Assembly: GCA_035544955.1 (NCBI GenBank)
Contig: DASZZN010000009.1
Location: 124,001 to 188,000 of the forward strand
From: Candidatus Dormiibacterota bacterium
Lineage (GTDB): Bacteria; Chloroflexota; Dormibacteria; CF-121
Length of the DNA: 64,000 nucleotides
Direction: 5' to 3'
Below, piece by piece: positions 25,031 through 33,634 of the stretch (position 1 is its first letter; every line of letters starts with the position of its first letter). Both the position numbers and the translations under genes were made by a program. The notes under the pieces were generated by a model. That model did no database searches. It had not been told where the DNA came from and saw only the letters and a program-made list of their open reading frames with translations.

Positions 25031-25828
25031 GTGGTCGGGCAGGCGGGCACGTTGGGCGTCCTGACTCCACGCCTCAACGCGGCGCAGATGCGGGCCCTGA
25101 TCCGGCTCGGGGTGATCCTGCGCTGGGTGGCGGTCGCCTTCGCTGGGCTGGCTGGATTGCTGGGCCCGCGGGTGCCGAACCTCCTGACCGCGGAGATCCT
25201 GGCGGCCGTGATCTACAACGGCCTCGTGATGGGATCTGCGATGCGCGCCCCCGATGAAGGTCTGCCCCGAATCGCGCTGATCACGACGGTCGTCGATCAG
25301 CTCTTCTGCTTCACCTTCCTCGGCCTCTACAACGTCGCGCCGGACAGCCGCCAGGTGGCGGCGTACGTGCCCGGGATGATCGAGGCGGTCGCGTTCTTCG
25401 GGGTGGCCGGCGCCGTCCTCTCCAGCGGCATTTTCTTGACCGGTGTCGTCGTTGCCCAGGCCGCCGCCACCGTCCTGGGGCGAGGCCCTTTTGACCCGGA
25501 GGGCATTTTCGGTTCTACGATGATCGTGATCCTGATCGGGACCTGTCTCGCTGCGGTCAGCCAGGTGATTGGTAACGCGGCAGGCGATGCGGTCCCGAGT
25601 GAGCGCACAGTCCGCAGTACCGCGGCGCCGCCTCGGCCGGGCCTTTCCGGACAGGAGCAGGATGTGCTGCATATGCTCGCCGAGGGTTGCTCGAACGCGA
25701 TGATCGCCGGCCGGCTCGGGCTGAGTGAGCGAAGGGTCAAGGCCTGCGTTGAACGCCTGCTGACCCAGCTGAAGGCCCGCAACCGCGCCGAGGCGGTGGC
25801 ATCGGCAATCCGGACTGGACTGCTGTGA
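25031..25828 (+). CDS. Membrane-anchored LuxR-type regulator 1
   Basis: This 265-residue protein has about six predicted transmembrane helices (residues ~25-185) followed by a cytoplasmic LuxR/NarL helix-turn-helix (EQDVLHMLAEGCSNAMIAGR, LGLSERRVKACVERLL) and AVASAIRTGLL. It would be a one-component membrane sensor binding DNA directly. The recognition helix has ERRVKACVERL in place of the usual ENTVKxHVxRI. AAGGAGGGAGG precedes the GTG start. It overlaps its paralogue by 4 bp. Confidence 0.82.
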   Translation: MVGQAGTLGVLTPRLNAAQMRALIRLGVILRWVAVAFAGLAGLLGPRVPNLLTAEILAAVIYNGLVMGSAMRAPDEGLPRIALITTVVDQLFCFTFLGLYNVAPDSRQVAAYVPGMIEAVAFFGVAGAVLSSGIFLTGVVVAQAAATVLGRGPFDPEGIFGSTMIVILIGTCLAAVSQVIGNAAGDAVPSERTVRSTAAPPRPGLSGQEQDVLHMLAEGCSNAMIAGRLGLSERRVKACVERLLTQLKARNRAEAVASAIRTGLL

Positions 25829-26649
25829 TCGTCCTGCGGGCGGCCGCGTCCATCGTCACCTTTGCGGAGATCATCCCGCTGCCGACGGCCGAGCAAGTCC
25901 GGCGGAAGCTACACCAAGGCGTGGCGTTGCGCTGGATCTTGATCGCCGTGATCGCGGCGGGCGTGATGCTGACGCCGAACGTGGCCGGGCTCATCCTCGC
26001 CGTCCTGGCGGCCGCCAGCGTCTGGAACGCGACGGTCATGGTGGCGCTGGCGCGGGCGACCGCACGCTGGCAGCGGCGAATCACGCTCGCGGTGGTGATC
26101 GTCGACCAGCTGTTCTGCTTCATGTTCGTGGGCCTCTACGCATCCCACGTTGGCGCCAGCCAGCCGCTCGGCGGTTACTCGATGGGAACGATTGAGGCGA
26201 TCTTCTACTTCGGGGCTATCGGCGCGATTCTGTCGCTGGGGATCTTTGTGGTCTCCGCCCTGGCGGCCCATGGGCTCGGCCTGCCGCTCTTCGGCCATGT
26301 GTTCGACGGCCCCGGCATCGTGAACTCCGTCCTGCTGCTGGGCATGATCGCCGTCTGCCTGATCGCCGCGTGGCGGATCCGGCTTGTGCCCGCCGCCGTG
26401 GAGGGAAGCCACGCCGAAACCGCTGAGGTGGTGTCGTCACCGAATGGCGATCCCGCGATCCGGCTGTCGCGACGCGAGCGCGAGGTGCTACACCTGGTCG
26501 CCGAAGGGTACTCGAACACGATGATCGCCAACCGCCTTCGGATCAGCGAAAACACCGTCAAGGGCTACGTGGAGAACCTCCTGTTCCACCTGAACGCGCG
26601 CAACCGCGCAGAGGCGGTTGCGGCGGCGGCCCGGCTCAACCTGCTCTAA
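25825..26649 (+). CDS. Membrane-anchored LuxR-type regulator 2
   Basis: A 274-residue paralogue of the preceding protein: about six membrane helices, shared VIVDQLFCFMFVGLYA and GTIEAIFYFGAIGAILS segments, then a canonical LuxR domain (LSRREREVLHLVAEGYSNTM, ISENTVKGYVENLLFHL, NARNRAEAV). The start overlaps the first regulator (GTGATC within CTGTGA), so both are made together and could form heterodimers. The signal is unknown. The conserved DQLFCF in the membrane part may contain the sensory site. Confidence 0.85.
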   Translation: MIVLRAAASIVTFAEIIPLPTAEQVRRKLHQGVALRWILIAVIAAGVMLTPNVAGLILAVLAAASVWNATVMVALARATARWQRRITLAVVIVDQLFCFMFVGLYASHVGASQPLGGYSMGTIEAIFYFGAIGAILSLGIFVVSALAAHGLGLPLFGHVFDGPGIVNSVLLLGMIAVCLIAAWRIRLVPAAVEGSHAETAEVVSSPNGDPAIRLSRREREVLHLVAEGYSNTMIANRLRISENTVKGYVENLLFHLNARNRAEAVAAAARLNLL

Positions 26650-26847
26650 CTCACAGCACCCTCCGGTTGGCCCCCTCCGGTTGGCGCGGGACAGTCCCGC
26701 CGTCCGGGGGGTACCGCGACCTCGATTTCCACCTTATGTTCGACACGCACGCACTGCTGAGGTGGTGCAGCCGAGCAGCCGAAGGAGGTGTCGTATGTTC
26801 ACGCGCGATCGGCCCGAGGTGATGTTGCACAGAGGAGGGTTCTCACG

Positions 26848-27378
26848 ATGTTGTTGCTGATCGGATTCGTCTTCAGGATCTTGATCGGGGCGCTGCTGGT
26901 GCTTGCCGGAGCGGGCAAGCTTCAGATGGTTGCCACGGAACGCGAAAAGTGGCTCCGGGCGTACGACATTCTTCCCAACTCCATCGTGCCCGTGGCGGCG
27001 GTGGCTATTCCGTCGGCGGAGCTGCTGGCGGGTGTCGCCCTGATCCTCGGGCTGGGAGGCGAGCTCAGCATTGGGCTCAGTGCGGTTGTCCTGGTGCTGG
27101 TGACGGGCGGAGCCGCGCTCGCGCTGGCTCGAGGCCGGCGCCCGGATTGTGGCTGCTTTGGCCGATGGGCGCGCACACAACTCTCCTGGATGGTGGTCGC
27201 CAGGAACCTCGCGCTCATTGCGCTGCTCGCGGGCATTGGCGCGAGTGGCCTGACCCAGCCGGGAATCGCACCCTGGCCGATAGCAAGTCAATTCGTGGTT
27301 GCGGCCGCCGTTGCAGCGGCCACTGCTTTCTTGCCCCGCCGAGCGAATGCAGCCGGCGGGCAGCCTTCAAGGGGGTGA
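26848..27378 (+). CDS. MauE/DoxX-like membrane redox protein
   Basis: A 176-residue protein with four or five transmembrane helices. The motif DCGCFGRW at about residues 99-106 is the MauE hallmark; MauE is needed with MauD for forming the many disulfides of methylamine dehydrogenase. FRILIGALLVLAGAGKL is the typical first helix. AGGAGG lies 9 nt upstream of the chosen ATG. The gene ends 4 bp before the start of a Tat-exported cysteine-rich protein, a strong hint that it oxidises or matures that product. Confidence 0.8.
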   Translation: MLLLIGFVFRILIGALLVLAGAGKLQMVATEREKWLRAYDILPNSIVPVAAVAIPSAELLAGVALILGLGGELSIGLSAVVLVLVTGGAALALARGRRPDCGCFGRWARTQLSWMVVARNLALIALLAGIGASGLTQPGIAPWPIASQFVVAAAVAAATAFLPRRANAAGGQPSRG

Positions 27379-27382
27379 CCCA

Positions 27383-28168
27383 GTGAGCATGAACGGCTTT
27401 TTGTCACGACGGCGCTTCATCAAGATTGCGGGGGCCGCCGGCCTCGCTGTGGCGGGCTGGGCGGGACAGATTTTTCCGGAGTTTGCGTTGGCGAACTCGG
27501 GCCGATCGGGCGGGGCGCCAAGCCCCAAGGTTCCGGGGGCCGCTGATGTTCCTCCGTGGACCTGGGGCACAGTTACCAGCAAGACCGAGATGCAAGGGGC
27601 GCATCGCGATGCAGCCCTGGCTGTCCATCGCGAGCGCGGTTCGGCCCACGCGGCGGCTGCTGCCGCGGGCTTCCAGCTCGAGGGCACCCACGTGGGAACC
27701 GCGAGGTACACACTTGCCGACGGGCATCAGGTGCTGGCCTCGGCATGGCTGAGCGGTGATCGTGTCCTGGCGTCGTACGACTACGAGACACCGCGGGGCG
27801 ACGGCTACCAGGGCCAGGCGATGATTTACGAGATCTCCTCCGACTTGAAGGGTTCACTGCTCGCGGCCGCGGTGAACGGCAAACTGCTCAAGCGAGGGAG
27901 GTTCGGTGCGTCCGCCCCTGCCACCGAGACGCTCGCGGTTGGCGCGGCGGCGGTCGACGCCGAAGCCGGCTGGTGCTCGATCTGCTGCAACATCGACTTC
28001 GGCTGCATCATGGGGTGCTGCGACTACTGCTTCTGGCCATGTCTCGCGGGTCCGCAAGCCTGTATCGCTTGTGCACTGTGGTGGTGCAGCATGACCTGCC
28101 CACTATCCATTTGCTGCCGGTGCTTCTGCGATTGTGGCAACGCATGGGGATGCAGGTGCTGCGCATAG
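27383..28168 (+). CDS. Tat-exported protein with 20-Cys C-terminal domain
   Basis: This 261-residue protein starts with a twin-arginine signal (LSRRRFIKIAGAAGLAVAGW, RR at 9-10). A central domain (about 75-170) shows GTARYTLADGHQVLASAWLS and GQAMIYEISSDLKGSLLAA. The last 66 residues hold 20 cysteines plus many aromatics (GWCSICCNIDFGCIMGCCDY, CPLSICCRCFCDCGN). The layout (Tat leader, soluble middle, cysteine-rich tail) resembles halocin-C8-like proteins, where the tail is released as a bacteriocin. No specific match can be claimed. GTG at 27383 follows GGGGGT; ATG at 27389 is an alternative. Confidence 0.75.
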   Translation: MSMNGFLSRRRFIKIAGAAGLAVAGWAGQIFPEFALANSGRSGGAPSPKVPGAADVPPWTWGTVTSKTEMQGAHRDAALAVHRERGSAHAAAAAAGFQLEGTHVGTARYTLADGHQVLASAWLSGDRVLASYDYETPRGDGYQGQAMIYEISSDLKGSLLAAAVNGKLLKRGRFGASAPATETLAVGAAAVDAEAGWCSICCNIDFGCIMGCCDYCFWPCLAGPQACIACALWWCSMTCPLSICCRCFCDCGNAWGCRCCA

Positions 28169-28219
28169 CGGCCCCGACCTTCGCCGCCGTTCGCTGAGGC
28201 CAGTCCGGACGCTGCGGTT

Positions 28220-28249
28220 GCCTCCCGTTGACGCGAATTAACGGGAGGC
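28220..28249 (+). terminator. Hairpin after the cysteine-rich protein gene
   Basis: A 10-bp perfect stem (GCCTCCCGTT / AACGGGAGGC) with a 10-nt loop lies 50 nt past the stop codon and before the convergent gene. There is no T-tract, so termination strength is uncertain. Confidence 0.55.
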
Positions 28250-28278
28250 CCGCGGCGTGAGTTGCTAGCTCGCCGCGA

Positions 28279-28857
28279 TTACGACGGCGCGATCCCCGGA
28301 CGCTCTGGCTCCTGACGGCGCCGATAAAAGATGAAGCCGACCGCGAGCGCGGCGGCGGCCACCTCGATCCCGACCAACAGGAAAAGGCCATAGTCGGGGC
28401 CAACGGTCACATCCCACGCCTGTGGGGTATACGCGAAGCCGAATAAGCTGCCACCGCTGGGTCCGACCGTTTGCAGCTGTGCGGATCCTTCGGCCACGGC
28501 CTTGAAGTCGAACAACTCCGCATCGGGGCTGGGCTGGCCCCCGCACGGGTTCAGCTGTGCTGCCAGGACGCCATTGTTGGTGCTCGAAACCTGTGGAAAG
28601 GTGCCGAAGGGCCAGTCACTTCTGGGTACGGTCACTCTGACGATCGAGCCGTTGCTGACAGTGAGCTGGTTGTCAGGGTGATTGGGGTCTGCGGTGACTT
28701 CCTTCGCCGTGGCGCAGGCGAGGCGGGGCGCCTCCAGGATCAAGAACCCGGGCAGGACGGCGACGACGATGCCTACCGCGAGGACGACCATCCAATCAGG
28801 AACGGTTCTCGAGAGCACGCCGAGCCCCGAGCGGTGCTGTCTGGCCACTGTGCCCAA
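28279..28857 (-). CDS. Bitopic membrane protein with extracytoplasmic domain
   Basis: A 192-residue protein with one helix at each end (WMVVLAVGIVVAVLPGFLIL near 22-41 and FLLVGIEVAAAALAVGFIFY near 158-178) and an outside domain between. That domain (NGSIVRVTVPRSDWPFGTFP, ELFDFKAVAEGSAQLQTVG) is laid out like chagasin-type (I42) protease inhibitors, which is only a weak resemblance. It is convergent with the cysteine-rich protein gene and divergent from ispE. Function unknown. Confidence 0.55.
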   Translation of the reverse strand: MGTVARQHRSGLGVLSRTVPDWMVVLAVGIVVAVLPGFLILEAPRLACATAKEVTADPNHPDNQLTVSNGSIVRVTVPRSDWPFGTFPQVSSTNNGVLAAQLNPCGGQPSPDAELFDFKAVAEGSAQLQTVGPSGGSLFGFAYTPQAWDVTVGPDYGLFLLVGIEVAAAALAVGFIFYRRRQEPERPGIAPS

Positions 28858-28922
28858 GAACGTCCGAGCACGGCGGTTCTTTCCTCCACGAGCGGGGGAA
28901 GGTGAATTAGAGTCGTGACAAC

Positions 28923-29762
28923 GTGGCGCTGATTCTGCCCGCTTACGCGAAGCTCAACCTGACACTCGACGTCACCGGCCGCCGCCCCGACGGGTATCAC
29001 GATATCGACTCGGTGATGCAGACCGTCTCGCTGCATGACCTGATCTGGATCGAGCGGACGGAGTGTCGCGTCTTCGACGTGGTCGGACCGATGATCGCCG
29101 GCGAGAACCTGGTGCTGAAGGCCGCCCGGGAGCTGGAAGGCCATGTCAGTCGCGCGCTGCCCTTCACGATCCGTCTGTTCAAGCGCCTGCCGATGGGTGC
29201 CGGGCTCGGCGGCGGCAGTGCCGATGCGGCGGCATTCTTGAAGGCCGCCAACCTTCTTTATGATCTGCAGCTCAAACCGGCCGAACTTGTCCAGATTGCG
29301 TCGGCCGTCGGGCAGGACGTTCCCTTCTTGCTGTCGGGCGGTACCGCCCGGGCGACCGGCCTGGGATCGACGGTCGTGCCGTTGCCGGCCGCGCCCTCCA
29401 GCTGGCGCTTCCTGGTCGTCTGCCCGCCGCTGGAGATTCCTACCCGAGCCGTCTACGAGGCCGTCGACGGCAGCGTGCCAAGCGCGCACCGGACCCCGGG
29501 GCTCGTCGCCGCACTGCCGAGTGGGGGAGACATCAGTCTGTTTGGCAATGACCTGGAGCCGGCGAGCCGCACGCTGTTCCCAGCCCTGGAGAAGGCAATG
29601 ACGCAACTCCGTCCTGCCGTGCCGGGGCTGACGATGAGCGGCACCGGCGCTGCCCTGTTTGGCACCTTTACCAGCAATTCCGACGCGAAGGCCGCCCTGG
29701 CCGAGGTACGCAAGCTGGGCTACCCGGCCTGGGTGTGCCGGCCGGTTTCGGCTGTCGCCTGA
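28923..29762 (+). CDS. ispE: 4-diphosphocytidyl-2-C-methyl-D-erythritol kinase
   Basis: A 279-residue GHMP kinase of the MEP isoprenoid pathway. AYAKLNLTLDVTGRRPDGYH carries the catalytic Lys10, the ATP loop LPMGAGLGGGSADAA is at 89-103, and GQDVPFLLSGGTARATGLG holds the catalytic Asp. The C-terminal MSGTGAALFG motif is intact. It uses a GTG start. The stop overlaps the murT start (TGATG), linking isoprenoid supply with lipid II modification in one operon. Confidence 0.96.
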   Translation: MALILPAYAKLNLTLDVTGRRPDGYHDIDSVMQTVSLHDLIWIERTECRVFDVVGPMIAGENLVLKAARELEGHVSRALPFTIRLFKRLPMGAGLGGGSADAAAFLKAANLLYDLQLKPAELVQIASAVGQDVPFLLSGGTARATGLGSTVVPLPAAPSSWRFLVVCPPLEIPTRAVYEAVDGSVPSAHRTPGLVAALPSGGDISLFGNDLEPASRTLFPALEKAMTQLRPAVPGLTMSGTGAALFGTFTSNSDAKAALAEVRKLGYPAWVCRPVSAVA

Positions 29763-31183
29763 TGCGCGCCAAACTGGGGGCGCGGGGTACAGCGGCACTC
29801 TGGGCCGGCAAGCTGACGGGGGGCTTGAGTCGTGGCTTGCACCGCGGCGGTGGGACCACGCTCCCGGGCGACGTCTCACGCTGGGTCGACCCGGCCATCC
29901 TGACCAGACTCTCGCGCGCGCTGAGCGACGGCACCATCGTGATCACGGGCACCAACGGCAAGACGACCACCGCCGCGCTGCTCCGCCACATCCTCGAGGC
30001 GCAGGGTCATCCGACCGTCGCCAACCAGGCCGGCGCCAACCTGGTCTTCGGCGTCACCGCGGCGATCATCAACCGCGCGAGCTGGACCGGGGATCTTCCG
30101 GCAACCGTCGGGCTCTTCGAGATCGACGAGGCCAGCCTGCCTCGACTCGTCCAGGAAGTCGCCCCCGGAACGATCGTCGTCACGAACCTCTTTCGGGATC
30201 AGCTCGACCGCTATGGCGAGCTGGAGACGACGGCCGCCCACATCCGCCGAGCGCTCACGCAGGGGCCCGAGGGGATGACCGCGGTCCTGAATGCCGACGA
30301 CCCGATGGTAGCCGCGCTCGGCGACGGCTTGCCGCGCGTCATCTATGCGAGCCTGGACGATGCGTCATTGCTGCAATCGGAGCTGAGCCATGGCGCCGAC
30401 GCCAAGTTCTGTCCACGGTGCGGCAGCCCCTTCATCTTCGACGGCGTGTACTTCGGGCACGTCGGTCACTATCGCTGCCCCCGTGGCGACTTCGCGCGGC
30501 CGACGCCCGACGTCAGCGCCACCTCGGTCTCGATCGACGGCATGGACGGCATGCGCCTGCGGGTCACCGATGGTCGGCAAGACGCCGACGTCGAGGTTCC
30601 GCTGTCGGGCCTCTACAACGCCTACAACGTCGTCATGGCACTGGCGGCCGCCAAAGCGCTGAAGGTGCCGCTGGCGAAGAGCGCCGCCGCCCTGCGCGAC
30701 TTCACGCCGGCCTTCGGCCGGATGGAGCGCACGGTCATCGACGATCGCCCCGCGATCCTGCTGCTGGCGAAGAACCCAACCGGATTCAACGAAGTCCTGC
30801 GGACCGCGATTCAGTTCGGCAAGGCGCACTCGTTCTTGATTGCGCTCAACGACCGGATCGCCGATGGGCAGGACGTGTCCTGGATCTGGGATGTCGACTT
30901 CGAGCAGCTCAAGGGGGCGGCGTGGCACATCGTGCTGAGCGGCGACCGGGTGCTGGACCTGCGCGTGCGCCTCAAGTACGCCGAGCTGCCCGACGACCAG
31001 ATCGAGGTGGTGACCGACTGGCGTGATGCCCTCAAGCGGGCGGCTCAGGCGACCCCGGCGGGGGAGACGCTCTTCATCCTGCCGACCTACACGGCGATGC
31101 TCGAGCTGCGCTCGGTACTAACTCGGGACGGGACGCTCCAGCCCTACTGGAAGGGCCGGCGGCCGCGTGACGCGAAGCCATAG
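29762..31183 (+). CDS. murT: Lipid II isoglutaminyl synthase, MurT subunit
   Basis: A 473-residue Mur-ligase-like subunit. Walker ATP site ITGTNGKTTTAALLRH is at 61-76, with a zinc ribbon at about 217-240 (FCPRCGSPF then YRCPRG) and a C-terminal DUF1727 domain (NPTGFNEVLRTAIQFGK, NDRIADGQDVSWIWDVDFE). With GatD it amidates the alpha-carboxyl of D-Glu in lipid II. Only three of the four usual zinc-ribbon cysteines are visible. It overlaps ispE by 1 nt; its partner gatD lies 1.7 kb downstream beyond two opposite-strand genes. Confidence 0.94.
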   Translation: MRAKLGARGTAALWAGKLTGGLSRGLHRGGGTTLPGDVSRWVDPAILTRLSRALSDGTIVITGTNGKTTTAALLRHILEAQGHPTVANQAGANLVFGVTAAIINRASWTGDLPATVGLFEIDEASLPRLVQEVAPGTIVVTNLFRDQLDRYGELETTAAHIRRALTQGPEGMTAVLNADDPMVAALGDGLPRVIYASLDDASLLQSELSHGADAKFCPRCGSPFIFDGVYFGHVGHYRCPRGDFARPTPDVSATSVSIDGMDGMRLRVTDGRQDADVEVPLSGLYNAYNVVMALAAAKALKVPLAKSAAALRDFTPAFGRMERTVIDDRPAILLLAKNPTGFNEVLRTAIQFGKAHSFLIALNDRIADGQDVSWIWDVDFEQLKGAAWHIVLSGDRVLDLRVRLKYAELPDDQIEVVTDWRDALKRAAQATPAGETLFILPTYTAMLELRSVLTRDGTLQPYWKGRRPRDAKP

Positions 31184-32134
31184 GCCACCGACCGCGCCGG
31201 CCAGCAGCGACACCGCCATGTTGCCGACGTGGTTCAAGACGGCCGCCGCCGTGACCAGCGCGGCCGGGCCTGCGCCGAAGGTGGTGAGCACCAGCAGGAA
31301 AAACCCCTCGTAGGTTCCGACCGCCCCGGGGGTGATGCTGATCGCCTGGCTGATGATGAAAATCGTGCAGGCGAGGGCCAGCGTGGGGAAGGAGAGCTGG
31401 GGCGACAAGGCCCGAAAGCACGCCATCAATCCGACATCGACGCACAACCAGGTCAGTACACTGAGCAGTCCCGCCGTCACCAGCCGTCCGGGCGAGCGGA
31501 GCGAGGCGAGCCCCCTGAGAACCGACGCCGCGAAGCGATCGACGAACGTTCCGACCCGGGCGGGCAGCCGTCTTGCGACGCGATCGATCACGCTCAGTGT
31601 GGCGTGCGGGTAGGTCACCATCAGGTACGCGATCACGCCGATGGCGAGCGAAGCCAGGGCGATCACAACCACCCCGCTCCAGAGGCCGGAGCTGTTGGAA
31701 CCTCCTCCCGCGACCGCCGCGGCCGCGACGGCGATGACAAGCAAGGCGAGCACATCGAGCACGCGCTCGAGCACGACCGTGGCCGTCGCCTCGCCGACGC
31801 CGATCCGCGCCCGGGGGGCGATCGTCCCGATGCGCAAGAGCTCGCCGAGCTTGAACGGCGAGACGGTGTTGAGCGCGAAGCCGATTGCGGTCACCGCTGT
31901 CGCGTCGCCCAGGGTCGCCGCCGGCGCGGAGGCCTGCAGGATGACGTGCCATCGCCAGCCGCGGATGACGATGAAGGCCAGGTATCCGGTAAGTCCAATG
32001 GCGATCCATCCGGGGTTGGCGCCGCGGATCGCCGTGACGACCTGGTCGGGATGGACCGTCCGCAGCAGTCCATAGAGGATGAGCAGGCCGATCACGAGCA
32101 GGATCACCGCCTGGATCACGCGCCGGCGGCTCAT
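31118..32134 (-). CDS. Lysylphosphatidylglycerol synthase TM-region family protein (UPF0104/AglD-like)
   Basis: This 338-residue polytopic protein has about eight helices and the family motifs GWRWHVILQA, FALNTVSPFKLGELLRIG, ATVVLERVLDVLALL and ISITPGAVGTYEGFFLLVLT. Members flip or transfer lipid-linked groups (MprF flippase domain, dolichol-linked sugar transfer). Its ATG overlaps the stop of the upstream polyprenol-phosphate glycosyltransferase (ATGA), so the two probably work on the same lipid-sugar. The 3' end overlaps murT by 66 bp in the opposite direction. Confidence 0.85.
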   Translation of the reverse strand: MSRRRVIQAVILLVIGLLILYGLLRTVHPDQVVTAIRGANPGWIAIGLTGYLAFIVIRGWRWHVILQASAPAATLGDATAVTAIGFALNTVSPFKLGELLRIGTIAPRARIGVGEATATVVLERVLDVLALLVIAVAAAAVAGGGSNSSGLWSGVVVIALASLAIGVIAYLMVTYPHATLSVIDRVARRLPARVGTFVDRFAASVLRGLASLRSPGRLVTAGLLSVLTWLCVDVGLMACFRALSPQLSFPTLALACTIFIISQAISITPGAVGTYEGFFLLVLTTFGAGPAALVTAAAVLNHVGNMAVSLLAGAVGGLWLRVTRPPALPVGLERPVPS

Positions 32135-32838
32135 GAGCGCCGCCCGGCGAGTCGGAACACGGTCAGCATGGCGCGAAAGATCTCCTGGCGCGAGATCTTC
32201 GAATCGCCCATGGTGCGATCGGTAAACGTGATCGGGACTTCGACGATCGTCAGGCCGGCGCGTTCGCAACGGGTGAGCAGCTCGATCAGCGCCGAGTACC
32301 CGGACGATCGCAGGGGTTGGGTGACGAGGAACTGCAACGCGCGAAGACTGTAGCAGCGAAAGCCGCCGGTGCAATCGTGCGTATGAAGTCGGAGCAGCTG
32401 CCGCGCCACGAAGTTCGCGCTCGCGCTGAGGATGCGGCGGCCGGGCGCCCATCCCTGGATGGCGCCGCCGGGGATATAGCGCGAGCCCACCGCGAGATGC
32501 GCGCCGCGCTCGACTTCGCCGAGCAGGGCCGGGATTCGATCGGGCGGGTGGGAGAAGTCCGAGTCCATCGTCAGCACGCTCCTGTAACCATGCTGCAGGC
32601 CGAAGGCGAATCCGGCCATGTAGGCGGTCCCCAGTCCGAGCTTGCCGGGGCGCGCCATGATCTCGAGCCGGGCGTCTTTGAGGATCCGGTCGCGTACCAG
32701 GTCACCGGTCCCATCTGGGGAGGCGTCGTCGATGACCAGCACGTCGGAGTCTGGAGCCGCTTCGTGCACCCGTTCGACCAGCCGCAGAATATTGGCCGCC
32801 TCGTTGTAGGTGGGGATGCAGACGAGCTGCTGAGCCAT
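32131..32838 (-). CDS. Polyprenol-phosphate mannosyltransferase-like GT2 enzyme
   Basis: A 235-residue DPM1-type glycosyltransferase: VCIPTYNEAANILRLVERVH, VLVIDDASPDGTGDLVRD (nucleotide site), TMDSDFSHPPDRIPALL (DxD-like metal site) and VGSRYIPGGAIQGW. Like bacterial Ppm1, it lacks C-terminal membrane helices and would transfer mannose (or glucose) from a nucleotide sugar to polyprenyl phosphate. The start at 32838 is the ATG 20 nt from the divergent gatD start. It feeds donors to GT87-like enzymes such as the one at 17739-18890 (inference). Confidence 0.9.
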   Translation of the reverse strand: MAQQLVCIPTYNEAANILRLVERVHEAAPDSDVLVIDDASPDGTGDLVRDRILKDARLEIMARPGKLGLGTAYMAGFAFGLQHGYRSVLTMDSDFSHPPDRIPALLGEVERGAHLAVGSRYIPGGAIQGWAPGRRILSASANFVARQLLRLHTHDCTGGFRCYSLRALQFLVTQPLRSSGYSALIELLTRCERAGLTIVEVPITFTDRTMGDSKISRQEIFRAMLTVFRLAGRRS

Positions 32839-32844
32839 CCGCCG

Positions 32845-32850
32845 TACGAT
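32845..32850 (+). promoter_or_regulatory. -10 box of gatD (leaderless)
   Basis: TACGAT ends 7 nt before the gatD GTG with no ribosome-binding sequence, the same leaderless arrangement as moaA and murJ. Confidence 0.4.
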
Positions 32851-32857
32851 ACCCGTT

Positions 32858-33601
32858 GTGAGTGAGCCAACGCTGCGCATCGCCCACCTGTACGCGGACG
32901 AGATGAACATCTACGGCGATCGCGGCAACATCCTGACGCTGACGAAGCGGGCTGAGTGGCGGGGTATTGCGGTCACCGTCGGCGCTGTCGGGCGAGGGCC
33001 GTCCCCCGACCTCTCGGACATCGACTTGATCTTCTGGGGCGGCGGCCAGGACCGGGACCAGGAGTTGGTGTTTCACGACGCGGCCGAGCACAAAGTGGCG
33101 GTCATCCGCGAAGCGATCGACGGCGGCGCCGTGGTGCTGGCGGTCTGCGGCGGGTACCAACTGCTCGGGGAGTCCTACGTGACCGCCGACGGCAAGAAAC
33201 TGCCCGGGCTCGGCCTTGTCGACCTGCACACCGTGCCGGGCCCGAAGCGGAATATCGGCAACATCGTGATCGAGACCAGCGGTCTGGGGCTGACGCCGCC
33301 GACGCTGGTGGGCTTCGAAAACCACAGCGGCAAGACGTACCTTGGCGCCCGGCAGCAGCCGCTCGGCCGCGTGCTGCGCGGGGCGGGCAACAACGGCGAA
33401 GACGGCTTCGAGGGGGTGGTCTCGGGAAACGTCTTCGGCACCTACCTGCACGGGTCTTTGCTCCCCAAGAACCCGCACCTCGCCGATCTTCTTATCGCTC
33501 GAGCCTTGCGGCGCCGCTCGCAAGCTCTACCGGAGCTTGATGACAGCGTGGAGATGGCAGCCCACCAGGCGATGGTCAGGAAACTGATGGGAGCAGCCTA
33601 G
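32858..33601 (+). CDS. gatD: Lipid II isoglutaminyl synthase, glutamine amidotransferase subunit
   Basis: A 247-residue class I (CobB/CobQ-like) amidotransferase. Nucleophile Cys97 is in VLAVCGGYQLLGESY, and the catalytic His near 198 is in FGTYLHGSLLPKNP. Early residues LYADEMNIYGDRGNI match GatD/CobQ-like proteins. GatD hydrolyses glutamine and passes ammonia to MurT for amidation of lipid II glutamate. It is separated from murT by two opposite-strand genes, unlike the usual adjacent pair, and has its own apparent promoter. Confidence 0.94.
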   Translation: MSEPTLRIAHLYADEMNIYGDRGNILTLTKRAEWRGIAVTVGAVGRGPSPDLSDIDLIFWGGGQDRDQELVFHDAAEHKVAVIREAIDGGAVVLAVCGGYQLLGESYVTADGKKLPGLGLVDLHTVPGPKRNIGNIVIETSGLGLTPPTLVGFENHSGKTYLGARQQPLGRVLRGAGNNGEDGFEGVVSGNVFGTYLHGSLLPKNPHLADLLIARALRRRSQALPELDDSVEMAAHQAMVRKLMGAA

Positions 33602-33634
33602 CTCGAGCCCCTCGGCGACTGCTACCCTTCAATC

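Noticed and set aside
26655-26690. Tandem CCCTCCGGTTGGC duplication as an attachment site
   Set aside because: Only two short copies, with no associated element or border change.
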